Assembly: GCF_000153725.1 (NCBI RefSeq)
Contig: NZ_DS022276.1
Span: 2,650,753-2,714,752 of the forward strand
Source of the DNA: Salipiger bermudensis HTCC2601
Lineage (GTDB): Bacteria > Pseudomonadota > Alphaproteobacteria > Rhodobacterales > Rhodobacteraceae
Length of the DNA: 64,000 nt
Direction: 5' to 3'
The position numbers were made by a program, and so were the translations under genes. Positions 1 to 7,928 of this stretch are shown here, one piece after another. The stretch's first letter is position 1. Every line of letters begins with the position of its first letter. Under the pieces are notes generated by a model. That model did no database searches and was not told the DNA's origin. It saw nothing but the letters and a program-made list of their open reading frames with translations.

Positions 1-320
1 TGCCGGTGATCCTGCCGCCCTATATCAGCCTGATGACCGCCGTGGTGCAGGCAACGTCCCTCGGTGCCGTGGTCGGCGCGACCGAGCTGCTGCGGGCCGG
101 GCAGATCCTCATCGAGCAGACCACCATCATGCGCGGCGGCAGCCCTGCCTACCTGGTCTACGGTTCGATCCTCGTCGTCTACTTCGTTCTCTGCAGCCTG
201 ATCTCCTTTGTCGGCGCCCGTCTCGAGGCCTATTACCAGCGCCCGTACCGGACCGACGCCAGCCGCAAGATCGATGCCAGGGCGCACGAGATCGAAGCCA
301 CGGTGCAGACCAGCGCATGA
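1..320 (+). CDS. Amino-acid ABC transporter permease, C-terminal part
   Basis: The 5' end lies outside the window; the frame is open from base 3. About 106 residues remain. They match the end of HisM/GlnP-type polar amino-acid permeases: the segment PPYISLMTAVVQATSLGAVV resembles the conserved cytoplasmic loop and last helices that contact the ATPase, followed by a transmembrane helix (SILVVYFVLCSLISFVG) and a polar tail. This inner-membrane subunit would import an amino acid or amino-acid-like compound. The stop overlaps the start of the next gene (ATGA at 317-320), so it is probably translationally coupled to the MmgE/PrpD and lyase genes and may bring in their substrate. The substrate cannot be read from this fragment. 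Confidence 0.8.
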   Translation, partial: PVILPPYISLMTAVVQATSLGAVVGATELLRAGQILIEQTTIMRGGSPAYLVYGSILVVYFVLCSLISFVGARLEAYYQRPYRTDASRKIDARAHEIEATVQTSA

Positions 321-1696
321 CCTCTGCGGCCCTCATATCGCCCTCGCTCGACACCGGCCTCGCCCGGCTTGTCGCGGCGCCCGTGACCGAGACCGAGCGG
401 CTCGCTTCGACGGCGACGATCTGCGACACGCTCGCGGTCGCGCTGGCGGGGGCGGCTGACCCGCGCGCCTCTGCACTGCTGGCGACACTGGCCGGTGGAC
501 CGGTGCAGGCGCCGGGCTGCGCGCGCGGCTTGGCGGCGGTGGATGCGGCGCTCTGGTTCGGGCTCTGCGCCCACCTCTTGGATTACGACGACGACGAGAC
601 CGAGCGCGCCATGGCGCATCTTTCGGTGCCCTGCCTCGCAGCGTCCCTTGCGCTTGCGGGGGATGACGGCGCGCTGCTGGCAGAGGCCTATGTCACTGGT
701 TGCAAGGCCATGCTGATGCTTGGCGCGGCATGGAACCCGGCGCTGCACGGCGCGGGCTGGCATCCGAGCTCGGTGCTGGGCGTGTTCGGAGCGGCGGCCG
801 CCGCGTCCCGGATGCTGGCGCTGTCCGAGGCGCAAAGCGTCGAGGCGCTGCGGCTTGCAGCGGCGCTGGCCTCGGGCACGCGCGGTGCCTTCGGGGGCAT
901 GGGCAAGCCGCTGCAGGTGGGGCAGGGCGCGGCCTCGGGGCTGCGCTGTGCCATGCTCGCCGCGCGAGGTTGGCAGGGCAGCACCGAAAGCCTGGACGGT
1001 CTCGCCGTGGCGCTCTTCGGTCGGTCAGGGCGGCTGCCGGAGGAGCAAGCGCCGGAATTCCCGCCGCAGGGCTTCGTCACCAAGCTCTACCCCAGCTGCA
1101 CCGCGACCCACGCCGCGATCCACGCGGTGCTGACGCTTCGTGCCGCCCGCCCGGGCGCGATCCCGGCCCGGATCCGCGCCGGCCTCGACCCGCGTGCGCT
1201 GGCGATCCTGATCCCGCACAGGGCGCGCACCGGCGACGAGGGGCGGTTCTCGCTGGGCTATTGCCTCGCCGTCGCCGCTGCCACGGGCGCGGTCACGCTC
1301 GAGGCCTTCGAGGCGGCGGCCTTCGACGATGCCTTGCCCGCCGACCCGCAGGTGCGGGCGCTGCTCGACCGGATCGAGGTCGTAGAGGCTGATGATCTGC
1401 CGTTCGGACCCAGCGGCATCGCCACCGGCGCTCATGTGGAGATTCTGTGGCCGGACGGGGGCACCGACGGCCTGACCGTCGACGCCGCCCCCGGCAGCCG
1501 CGCACTGCCCGCGCGATCCGAGGCGCTCGAGGCCAAGTGGCACGACTGCCTCGCGCGCCATGCAGGGGCGGAGGCCGCAACCGGGCTGTTGCCGCTCCTG
1601 CGCTGCGCCACGCAACCCGGAGGGATCGCCGCCTTGCGCGCCGCCCTCGCTGACCTCCCCCAATTTCAAGGCAAGGAAGAATGCAGAATTCCGTAA
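317..1696 (+). CDS. MmgE/PrpD family protein (possible iminodisuccinate-epimerase-like enzyme)
   Basis: 459 residues, the usual length of the MmgE/PrpD family. Visible family features are the acidic helix LLDYDDDETERAMAHLSVP near residue 90, alanine-rich helices through the large domain, and the GFVTKLYPSCTATHAAIHA segment near residue 255. The family includes 2-methylcitrate dehydratase, cis-aconitate decarboxylase and iminodisuccinate epimerase. The start overlaps the upstream permease by 4 bases and the end overlaps the downstream C-N lyase by 16 bases. Pairing with an argininosuccinate-lyase-like enzyme and not with 2-methylcitrate synthase argues against PrpD and favours an epimerase or isomerase preparing a substrate for the lyase. 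Family assignment is firm; the specific activity is inference. Confidence 0.85.
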   Translation: MTSAALISPSLDTGLARLVAAPVTETERLASTATICDTLAVALAGAADPRASALLATLAGGPVQAPGCARGLAAVDAALWFGLCAHLLDYDDDETERAMAHLSVPCLAASLALAGDDGALLAEAYVTGCKAMLMLGAAWNPALHGAGWHPSSVLGVFGAAAAASRMLALSEAQSVEALRLAAALASGTRGAFGGMGKPLQVGQGAASGLRCAMLAARGWQGSTESLDGLAVALFGRSGRLPEEQAPEFPPQGFVTKLYPSCTATHAAIHAVLTLRAARPGAIPARIRAGLDPRALAILIPHRARTGDEGRFSLGYCLAVAAATGAVTLEAFEAAAFDDALPADPQVRALLDRIEVVEADDLPFGPSGIATGAHVEILWPDGGTDGLTVDAAPGSRALPARSEALEAKWHDCLARHAGAEAATGLLPLLRCATQPGGIAALRAALADLPQFQGKEECRIP

Positions 1697-3180
1697 GTTC
1701 CCGTCTGGCCGAGGCGACCGCGCCGGAAGTGGCGCAGACGATCTATGCCCCGCCGATGCGCGGCTTCGATGCCGCGGCGCTCGAGCGCATGTGCGCGCTC
1801 AACGAGGCGCACGCGCTGATGCTGGCCGAGCGCGGCCTGATCGCCCGCGACACTGCCGAGGCGATCCTCAGGGGCATCGCGCAACTCCGTGCCGAGGGTC
1901 CGGAGGCCATCGACCTCGATCCGCAGTTCGAGGACAGCTATTTTGCCTTCGAAAACCGTCTCGGGCAGGTGATCGGCAGACCCGCCGCGGGCTGGCTGCA
2001 CATCGGTCGCAGTCGCAACGACATCGGCTCCACCATCGATCGCATGACCACCCGCGAGTGGTGCCTGCACCTGCTGGCGCAGCTCAACGTGGCGCGTCAG
2101 GCCTGCCTCGAGGCGGCCGGGCGCCACGCGGACACGGTGATGCCGGGCTACACCCACCTGCAGCCCGCGCAGCCGATCACCTTCGGCTACTACCTCGCCA
2201 ACGTGGCGCGCGGGATGGAGCGCGAATACGATCGCGTCGCGGCGGTCTATCCGCGGGCCGACGATTGCGCGCTGGGCTCCGCCGCCTTCGCAGGCACCTC
2301 GTTCCCCATCGACCGCGACATGACGGCCTCGCTTCTGGGCTTTGGCAATATCGCGACGCCGGGCCTCGACGCCGTGGCATCGCGCGATTTCGTCACCGAG
2401 CTTCTCTGGGCGGTGACCAGTTGCCAGGTGCTGCTGTCGCGGGTCGCGCAGGATCTCTACACCTTCACCACCTGGGAGTTCGGCACCCTGCGCTTTCCCG
2501 ATGGCGTCGCCGGCACCTCGTCGATCATGCCGCAGAAGAAGAACATGCTGCCGCTCGAGTTCTTCCGGGCAGAGGCCGGTCGCAGCATCGGCGCGCTTGC
2601 CGGAGCGCTCTCGGCGGTGAAAGGCTCGAACTATTCCATCGGGCTCGACAGTGTCCGCGAGGGCCTGAGCGATGCGTGGCCGGTGTTCCAGCGCTTTGCC
2701 GACGCTCTGCCGCTGCTGCGCCTGGTGTTCGAGACCGCCGAGCCCGACACCGACATGCTGCTGGCCCGCTGCTCGGCCAACTTCTCGACCGCGACCGACG
2801 TGGCCGACGGGCTGGTGCGCGAGCACGGCATCTCGTTCCGCGAGGCGCATCACGTGGTCGGGCGCGCCGTGCAGATGGTAATCGCGCGCGGCGCCGATGC
2901 CTCGGGGCTTGACGTGGCGACCCTCAATGCCGCCGCCGAGGCCGAGATCGGCCGTAGCTTCGAGATCGCCGAAGACACGCTCCGTGGCTGGGCCGATCCG
3001 GCCTCGGCGGTGGCAAGCCGCGTGGTCACCGGCGGGCCTGCGCCCGCTCCGATGCGGGACATGCTCGACGGCATGACCGCGAAACTCGCGGCTGACGCTG
3101 CGGCGCTCGATACCCGCCAGACCCACCTGCGCGACAGCGCGCACCAGCTTTCGGAGCGGATCTCGGCCTTCCTCGGCTGA
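1681..3180 (+). CDS. Argininosuccinate-lyase-like C-N lyase
   Basis: 499 residues of the aspartase/fumarase superfamily, closest in pattern to argininosuccinate lyase. Signature segments are HIGRSRND near residue 107, MPGYTHLQPAQP near 154, and the catalytic-loop motif GTSSIMPQKKN near 278. Such enzymes remove fumarate from an N-substituted aspartate by beta-elimination. A housekeeping argH role is unlikely because the gene sits between a MmgE/PrpD gene and sugar-amine genes and follows an amino-acid permease. EDDS lyase and iminodisuccinate lyase are known family members working on N-succinyl amino acids, and an epimerase partner from MmgE/PrpD is known for iminodisuccinate. I therefore infer a lyase for an imported N-substituted aspartate; the family is certain, the substrate is not. 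Confidence 0.85.
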   Translation: MQNSVSSRLAEATAPEVAQTIYAPPMRGFDAAALERMCALNEAHALMLAERGLIARDTAEAILRGIAQLRAEGPEAIDLDPQFEDSYFAFENRLGQVIGRPAAGWLHIGRSRNDIGSTIDRMTTREWCLHLLAQLNVARQACLEAAGRHADTVMPGYTHLQPAQPITFGYYLANVARGMEREYDRVAAVYPRADDCALGSAAFAGTSFPIDRDMTASLLGFGNIATPGLDAVASRDFVTELLWAVTSCQVLLSRVAQDLYTFTTWEFGTLRFPDGVAGTSSIMPQKKNMLPLEFFRAEAGRSIGALAGALSAVKGSNYSIGLDSVREGLSDAWPVFQRFADALPLLRLVFETAEPDTDMLLARCSANFSTATDVADGLVREHGISFREAHHVVGRAVQMVIARGADASGLDVATLNAAAEAEIGRSFEIAEDTLRGWADPASAVASRVVTGGPAPAPMRDMLDGMTAKLAADAAALDTRQTHLRDSAHQLSERISAFLG

Positions 3181-3286
3181 GCCCGCGCCACCCTCACGCC
3201 CCGCAGGGCAAACCCCGCCGTCCCGATGATCGGGCGGTGAACGCTAGAGCTATGCCCGTGGACGGGCGAACTGCAAAGGACTGATC

Positions 3287-4300
3287 ATGCTCAATTTTGA
3301 CGAAGCCCGCTTTCTCGAGATCCAGGGCGGCGCCGTGGCGCTGGCGCCGCGCATCGATGCGGTGATTGCCGAGGCGATCTCGGCCGGGGCGACCAATCTC
3401 TACTTCCTCGGCACCGGTGGTGTTGCCTACCTGATGGAGCCCGCCGTGCAGCTGCTGCACCGCCGCTCGGGGTTTCAGGTGTTCAAGGACTACCCCGCCG
3501 AGGTGGTGCTGACCGGCACCGCCAACCTCACCGACAAGTCCATCGTGGTGATGCCGTCGCTCTCGGGCACGACGAAGGAGAGCGTCGCGATGCTCGAGAA
3601 GGTCAAGGAGATCGGCTGCACGCTGATCACGCTGGTGGGGCACGCCCAGACGCCGCTCGGCCTTGGGGGCAACCCGGCGCTGGTGAACTTTGCCGAGGAC
3701 GACACGTCGTCGGAGTCCTTCTACATCCAGTCGCTGCTCATCGCGCTTTCGGTGATGAAGGCCCGCGGAGAGATCGACAATTACGACGCGCTGGTCGCCG
3801 AGATGCAGACCGTGCCGCAGGCGCTGCTCGACGCCAAGCGCGCCTTCGAGCCGAAGGCCGAGGAGTATGCGAGCATCATCGCGGGTGCCGACTATCACAT
3901 GTTCACCGGCGCCGGGAACATGTGGCCCGAGGCGCTCTACTATGCGACCTGCATCCTCGAGGAAATGCAGTGGATCCGCACCCGCCCGGTGCACGCATCG
4001 GACTTCTTCCACGGCCCGCTGGAGCTGATCGAGACGGGCGTGAGCCTCATTCTCTTCCGCGGCGAGGATGCCTATGATGCTCTGGCAGAGCGCGTGGCGC
4101 AGTTCGCGCCGCAATACACCGACCGCTTCACCGTGCTCGACGTCGCAGAATTCGCGCCGCGCTCGCTATCGGAGGAGATGCGCGCGCTGCTCTCGCCTGC
4201 CATGATGGCAACGCTGCTCGAGCGGCTGAGCGCCCATCTCGAGGTGATGCGCGACCACCCGCTGGTGACCCGCCGCTATTACAAGCGCGTCGCCTACTGA
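3287..4300 (+). CDS. SIS-domain sugar-amine isomerase/deglycase, FrlB-like
   Basis: 337 residues with two SIS (sugar isomerase) domains. The first has the phosphosugar-binding SLSGTTKESVAMLEKVKEIG run near residue 87. The second contains HASDFFHGPLELIE near residue 236, typical of fructoselysine-6-phosphate deglycase (FrlB) and related glucosamine-fructose deglycases; its Glu/His residues are the usual acid-base groups. A ribosome site (AAAGGA) lies 6 bases before the ATG. The 106-base gap to the lyase gene suggests that it may have its own promoter. Together with the downstream PfkB kinase it forms a frlB-frlD-like pair: kinase phosphorylates an Amadori compound, deglycase splits it to glucose 6-phosphate and an amine or amino acid. 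The exact Amadori substrate is unknown. Confidence 0.8.
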   Translation: MLNFDEARFLEIQGGAVALAPRIDAVIAEAISAGATNLYFLGTGGVAYLMEPAVQLLHRRSGFQVFKDYPAEVVLTGTANLTDKSIVVMPSLSGTTKESVAMLEKVKEIGCTLITLVGHAQTPLGLGGNPALVNFAEDDTSSESFYIQSLLIALSVMKARGEIDNYDALVAEMQTVPQALLDAKRAFEPKAEEYASIIAGADYHMFTGAGNMWPEALYYATCILEEMQWIRTRPVHASDFFHGPLELIETGVSLILFRGEDAYDALAERVAQFAPQYTDRFTVLDVAEFAPRSLSEEMRALLSPAMMATLLERLSAHLEVMRDHPLVTRRYYKRVAY

Positions 4301-4309
4301 TGTTCTGAC

Positions 4310-4338
4310 GGGGCCCGGTGCGATGCCGGGCCCCTTTT
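4310..4338 (+). terminator. Hairpin with T run between the SIS and kinase genes
   Basis: A 9-bp perfect stem, GGGGCCCGG (4310-4318) with CCGGGCCCC (4326-4334) and a 7-base loop, is followed directly by TTTT. It begins 10 bases after the SIS gene stop and ends 16 bases before the kinase start. It should reduce read-through into the kinase gene and so set the ratio of deglycase to kinase, or act as a terminator with a kinase promoter hidden nearby. Confidence 0.65.
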
Positions 4339-4354
4339 CCTGCCGGAGACCTTC

Positions 4355-5149
4355 GTGACCAGACTTCGACTTGCTGCCGCCGGTGACAATTGCATCGATC
4401 GCTTCCTGACCCGCAAGATCGCCCGTGTCGGGGGCAACGGGCTGAACGTCGCCGTGAACTTCGCGCTCGCAGGGCATGGCTCGGCCTATTTCGGCGCGGT
4501 TGGAGACGACGCGGACGGGCGCTGGACCCGCGCCGAGCTGAAGGCGAGGGGGGTGGACGTCGACCATCTCGAGATCCGGCCCGAGCCGACCGCCTACACC
4601 GACATCGCGCACACGCCGGAAGGCGACCGCCGGTTCCTGTTCGAGGAGTTCGGCGCGAGCGGTGCCTATTTCCCCTCCGACGAGGCCGTGGAGACGCTCG
4701 GGACGATACAGCATCTGCATCTGGGGCTGCTGCATGGCAGCGAAACGCTGGTGGCCTCTCTCGCGGGAGGCGGGGCGACGATCTCGGTCGATTGTGCCGT
4801 GAACCCGTTGCCATTGCCGGTCGATGTGGCCTTCGGCTCTGTCGGTGAGGATCTGGCGGCGGCGCTCAGCGAGCGCGATCGCCTGCTGGCAATCGGCCAC
4901 CGGCTGGTGATCGTGACCCGGGGCGCCGACGGCGCCATCGCCTCGGACGGCCAGAGCAGCTGGTCCGTGGCCGGCAAGCCGATCCGCCCGGTCGATACCA
5001 CGGGCGCGGGAGACAGCTTCATCGCTGGCTTCATCGCGTGCTGGAAGGAAACGGGAGACGTGGCGGCCGCGCTCGACGCCGGGACCGAGCGCGCCGCGGT
5101 AACCTGCATGACGCTCGGGGGCTTTCCGCAGGACGGGCGCGCGTTCTAG
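4355..5149 (+). CDS. PfkB-family carbohydrate kinase, FrlD-like
   Basis: 264 residues, ribokinase/PfkB fold. The first signature is the GGNGLNVAVNFALAGH stretch near residue 26 and the second is DTTGAGDSFIAGF near residue 212, where the Asp after GAG is the catalytic base. The start is GTG, chosen because a GGAG lies 6 bases upstream and the protein begins at the first beta strand (RLRLAAAGDN). Fructoselysine 6-kinase (FrlD) is of this length and type and is normally adjacent to frlB, as here. It would phosphorylate C6 of an imported Amadori-type compound using ATP. It ends 11 bases before the convergent ABC ATPase gene. Confidence 0.8.
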   Translation: MTRLRLAAAGDNCIDRFLTRKIARVGGNGLNVAVNFALAGHGSAYFGAVGDDADGRWTRAELKARGVDVDHLEIRPEPTAYTDIAHTPEGDRRFLFEEFGASGAYFPSDEAVETLGTIQHLHLGLLHGSETLVASLAGGGATISVDCAVNPLPLPVDVAFGSVGEDLAAALSERDRLLAIGHRLVIVTRGADGAIASDGQSSWSVAGKPIRPVDTTGAGDSFIAGFIACWKETGDVAAALDAGTERAAVTCMTLGGFPQDGRAF

Positions 5150-5160
5150 CGGGGCGGCCC

Positions 5161-6234
5161 TCAGGCCTCCGCCATCGCGCGCGCCATCAGCACCTCGCCT
5201 TCCGGGTCGTGAAAGCTCCACAGGTCGTGCAGGGTCAGGCCAACGGTCTCGCCGAGGCGGGCGCGTTGCGTGGCGAAGGCGGTGAGCGTCTCTCCGGCGG
5301 CCTCGAGCGTCAGGCGGAAGCGGCCGCCGAGATAGGTGCAGCCGGTGATCCGGCCGCGCAGAGGGGCGTCGTGCGACAGGCGGATGTTCTCGGGGCGGAT
5401 GCTGGCATGGGTCGGGCGACGCGTGTTGGTGCGGGTCGGCACGCGACAGCCCAGCACCTCGATCCGCAGCGCGTCCGGGGCCGGTTCGCAGGCCCGTGCC
5501 GAGACCACCGCACCATCGCCCACGAAGCCCGCCACGAAGCAATCCGCCGGCTCGCGGTAGAGCACTTCGGGCGCCGCGAACTGCCGGATGCGGCCACGCT
5601 CCATCACCGCCACCCGGTCGGCCAGTGCCAGCGCCTCGCCCTGATCGTGGGTGACGTAGAGCATCGTGGCGCGGGTGCGCTGGTGGAACATGCGAAACAC
5701 CTCCTGCATCGAGGCCCGCAGCGCGAGGTCGAGATTGGCCAGCGGCTCGTCGAGCAGCATGGCGCGCGGCTCGAACACCAGACAGCGCGCCAGCGCCACG
5801 CGCTGCCGCTGCCCGCCCGAAAGCTGCGCCGGCATGCGATGGGCGAACGCGCTCAGCCCGGTCAGCGCCAGCGCCTCGGCAACGCGGGCGTCGCGCTCGG
5901 GCTGCGGAACGCGGCGCACCTCGAGCGGGAACGAGACGTTGCGCGCCACGCTCTTGTGGGGCCAGAGCGCGTAGGACTGGAAGACGATGCCGATCTCGCG
6001 CGCTTCGGGGGCGATGAAGCGGGTGGCGTCGGTCATGACCTCTCCGCCAAGCGTGACGCTGCCCTCGCTCGGGGTCTCGAAGCCGGCGGTGAGGCGCAGG
6101 AGCGTGGTCTTGCCACAGCCCGAGGGGCCGAGCAGCGCCACGAATTCGCCCGAGCCGATATCGGCGCTGACGCGGTCGAGCGCGGCGTGGCCGTCGAAGC
6201 GCTTGGTGAGGCCGGAGAAACTCAGCTCTGCCAT
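5161..6234 (-). CDS. ABC transporter ATP-binding subunit (FbpC/PotA/AepV type)
   Basis: 357 residues. Walker A GPSGCGKT is near residue 36, the Q-loop follows, the signature [14 protein letters not shown] is near 135, Walker B LLDEPLANLDL near 155 and the switch His in YVTHDQGEALALADR near 190. The last 120 residues form a TOBE/MOP-like regulatory domain. It powers the double-length permease encoded immediately upstream, whose 3' end it overlaps by 13 bases. Last gene of a three-gene operon (binding protein, permease, ATPase). The organisation fits both ferric-iron (FbpABC) and 2-aminoethylphosphonate-type importers; the PhoB-like promoter in front of the operon favours a phosphorus-containing substrate. 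Confidence 0.9.
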   Translation of the reverse strand: MAELSFSGLTKRFDGHAALDRVSADIGSGEFVALLGPSGCGKTTLLRLTAGFETPSEGSVTLGGEVMTDATRFIAPEAREIGIVFQSYALWPHKSVARNVSFPLEVRRVPQPERDARVAEALALTGLSAFAHRMPAQLSGGQRQRVALARCLVFEPRAMLLDEPLANLDLALRASMQEVFRMFHQRTRATMLYVTHDQGEALALADRVAVMERGRIRQFAAPEVLYREPADCFVAGFVGDGAVVSARACEPAPDALRIEVLGCRVPTRTNTRRPTHASIRPENIRLSHDAPLRGRITGCTYLGGRFRLTLEAAGETLTAFATQRARLGETVGLTLHDLWSFHDPEGEVLMARAMAEA

Positions 6235-7928
6235 GGGATGGTACCTTTCGGAAAATGCCGGGCGCCCAGCTGCACCGCTGCCATCAGGGCTATGATCAGG
6301 CAGGTGATCGACATCGCCAGCGCGGATGCCATGACGGTTTCGCCGCTGTCCTCAAGATTGAAGATCACCACCCCCAGCGTCTCGGTGCCCGAGGACCAGA
6401 GCAGCGCCGACACCGTAAGCTCGTTGACCGCGGTGAGGAAGACGAGGATCGCGCCGGCCGCCGCCGAGGGCGCGGCGAGGGGCAGCACGATGGCGCGCAG
6501 CCGCCGCCCCAGCCGGGCGCCGACGCTGGCCGCGGCCTCCTCCATCGCCGGGTCGAGCTGTGCGAGGCTCGACTGGATCGGGCGCAGCATCACCACGAAG
6601 AACCGCGCAAGATAGGCCATCAGGATGATCCAGATCGTGCCATAGAGCGTGAGGTCGGTGAAGGGCAGGCGCGTGAAGGTGAGGATGCAGGCGATCGACA
6701 GCACCACGCCGGGCAGCGCGTAGGGCAGGTCGATCAGCCCGTCGAGCAGGCGCGTGATGCGCGAGGGGCGGCGTTCCATCAGCCACGCCAGAGGCAGGCA
6801 GATGGCCATCAGGATCAGCGCCGCCGCGACCGCGAGGAACAGCGAGTTGGCATAGGCCCGGCGGGTGACCGGCTGCACCAAAAGCGCCTCGTGCCAGGCC
6901 TTGAAGGTCGCGGTCTCGAAGCTGAGCGGCACGCCGTAGGCCGGGATCAGGGAGGTCGCCAGAAGCGCCAGCAGCGGCAGCACGAGGATCATCGCGATGA
7001 AGGCCCAGAGCGCAATCTCCACCGGCAGCCGGGCGCGCCCGAGCGAAAATGCCAGCGGCGTGCCCGAAAGGCCAACGAGGCCGAAGCCACCGCGCGACAG
7101 CACGACCCGCCCGGCCAGCACGCCGGCGATCGCCACCAGCCCGATCAGCAAAGACAGCACCGCCACCTCGGGCAGCACGCTGGGGCCAAGCCCCACGAGG
7201 CGCTGGTAGATCAGCGTCGGCAAGGTGGAATACCGGGCCGGAATGCCCAGCATCGCGGGAATGCCGAAATTGCCGAGCGCGGTGACAAAGGCCATCGCCG
7301 CCCCGGCGATCAGCGCCGGCATCGACAGGGGCAGCACCACCTGCGCCCAGACCCGGAGCGTGCCGCCGCCGCACATGCGGGCGGCCTCGACGAGATCGGC
7401 GGGGATCATGCGCAGCCCGGCGCGCAGGGTGAGAAACACCAGCGAGGCGTGCTGGATGCCCAGCAGCAGCACGATGCCTTGCGGGGAATGCAACGGCTGC
7501 GGACTGCCGAGCGGCGGCGCGAGGCCCAGCATCTTGAGCAGCACCGAGGAGGGGCCGGTGACCTGCATCCACGCCAGCGCGGTGATCTGCGGCGGGATCA
7601 TCATCGGCACCATCAGGCAGAACACCAGCGCGCCCTTGCCGCGGATGTCGGTCAGCGCCACGAGAAAGGCGAAGCTCGCACCGATCAGGATCGAGATCAG
7701 CGTACCGCCCCCGGCGGTCACCAGCGAGTGCAGCAGTGCCGTGCGCGTGCCCTCGCGGGTCAGCACGGTCGTCAGGTGCTCGGATGTCAGCCCGTCGCCA
7801 AGGCCCACGCCCTCGAGCAGCAGCCGCAGGACCGGGCCGAGCGCGATCAGCGCGACCGGCAGGAGGATCAACGGAAACAGCCGGTCCAGGGACCGGCTGC
7901 CGCCTTTTCGCAAACGCGTGGCGATCAT
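6222..7928 (-). CDS. ABC transporter permease, fused two-domain (FbpB/PhnU2/AepW type)
   Basis: 568 residues made of two tandem binding-protein-dependent permease domains, about residues 60-290 and 340-560, each with about six membrane helices. Each half carries an EAA-type loop that contacts the ATPase: EAARMCGGGTLRVWAQVVLP in the first and EEAAASVGARLGRRLRAIVLP in the second (split only for quotation). The single-chain double permease is typical of iron(III) and 2-aminoethylphosphonate importers. It overlaps the binding-protein gene by 4 bases (ATGA) and the ATPase gene by 13 bases, so the three are translationally coupled. Confidence 0.9.
   Translation of the reverse strand: MIATRLRKGGSRSLDRLFPLILLPVALIALGPVLRLLLEGVGLGDGLTSEHLTTVLTREGTRTALLHSLVTAGGGTLISILIGASFAFLVALTDIRGKGALVFCLMVPMMIPPQITALAWMQVTGPSSVLLKMLGLAPPLGSPQPLHSPQGIVLLLGIQHASLVFLTLRAGLRMIPADLVEAARMCGGGTLRVWAQVVLPLSMPALIAGAAMAFVTALGNFGIPAMLGIPARYSTLPTLIYQRLVGLGPSVLPEVAVLSLLIGLVAIAGVLAGRVVLSRGGFGLVGLSGTPLAFSLGRARLPVEIALWAFIAMILVLPLLALLATSLIPAYGVPLSFETATFKAWHEALLVQPVTRRAYANSLFLAVAAALILMAICLPLAWLMERRPSRITRLLDGLIDLPYALPGVVLSIACILTFTRLPFTDLTLYGTIWIILMAYLARFFVVMLRPIQSSLAQLDPAMEEAAASVGARLGRRLRAIVLPLAAPSAAAGAILVFLTAVNELTVSALLWSSGTETLGVVIFNLEDSGETVMASALAMSITCLIIALMAAVQLGARHFPKGTIPWQS

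Noticed and set aside
1681..3180. Housekeeping argH
   Set aside because: The context (amino-acid permease, MmgE/PrpD, fructosamine genes) and lack of arginine genes argue for a catabolic paralogue; kept as argininosuccinate-lyase-like without a gene symbol.
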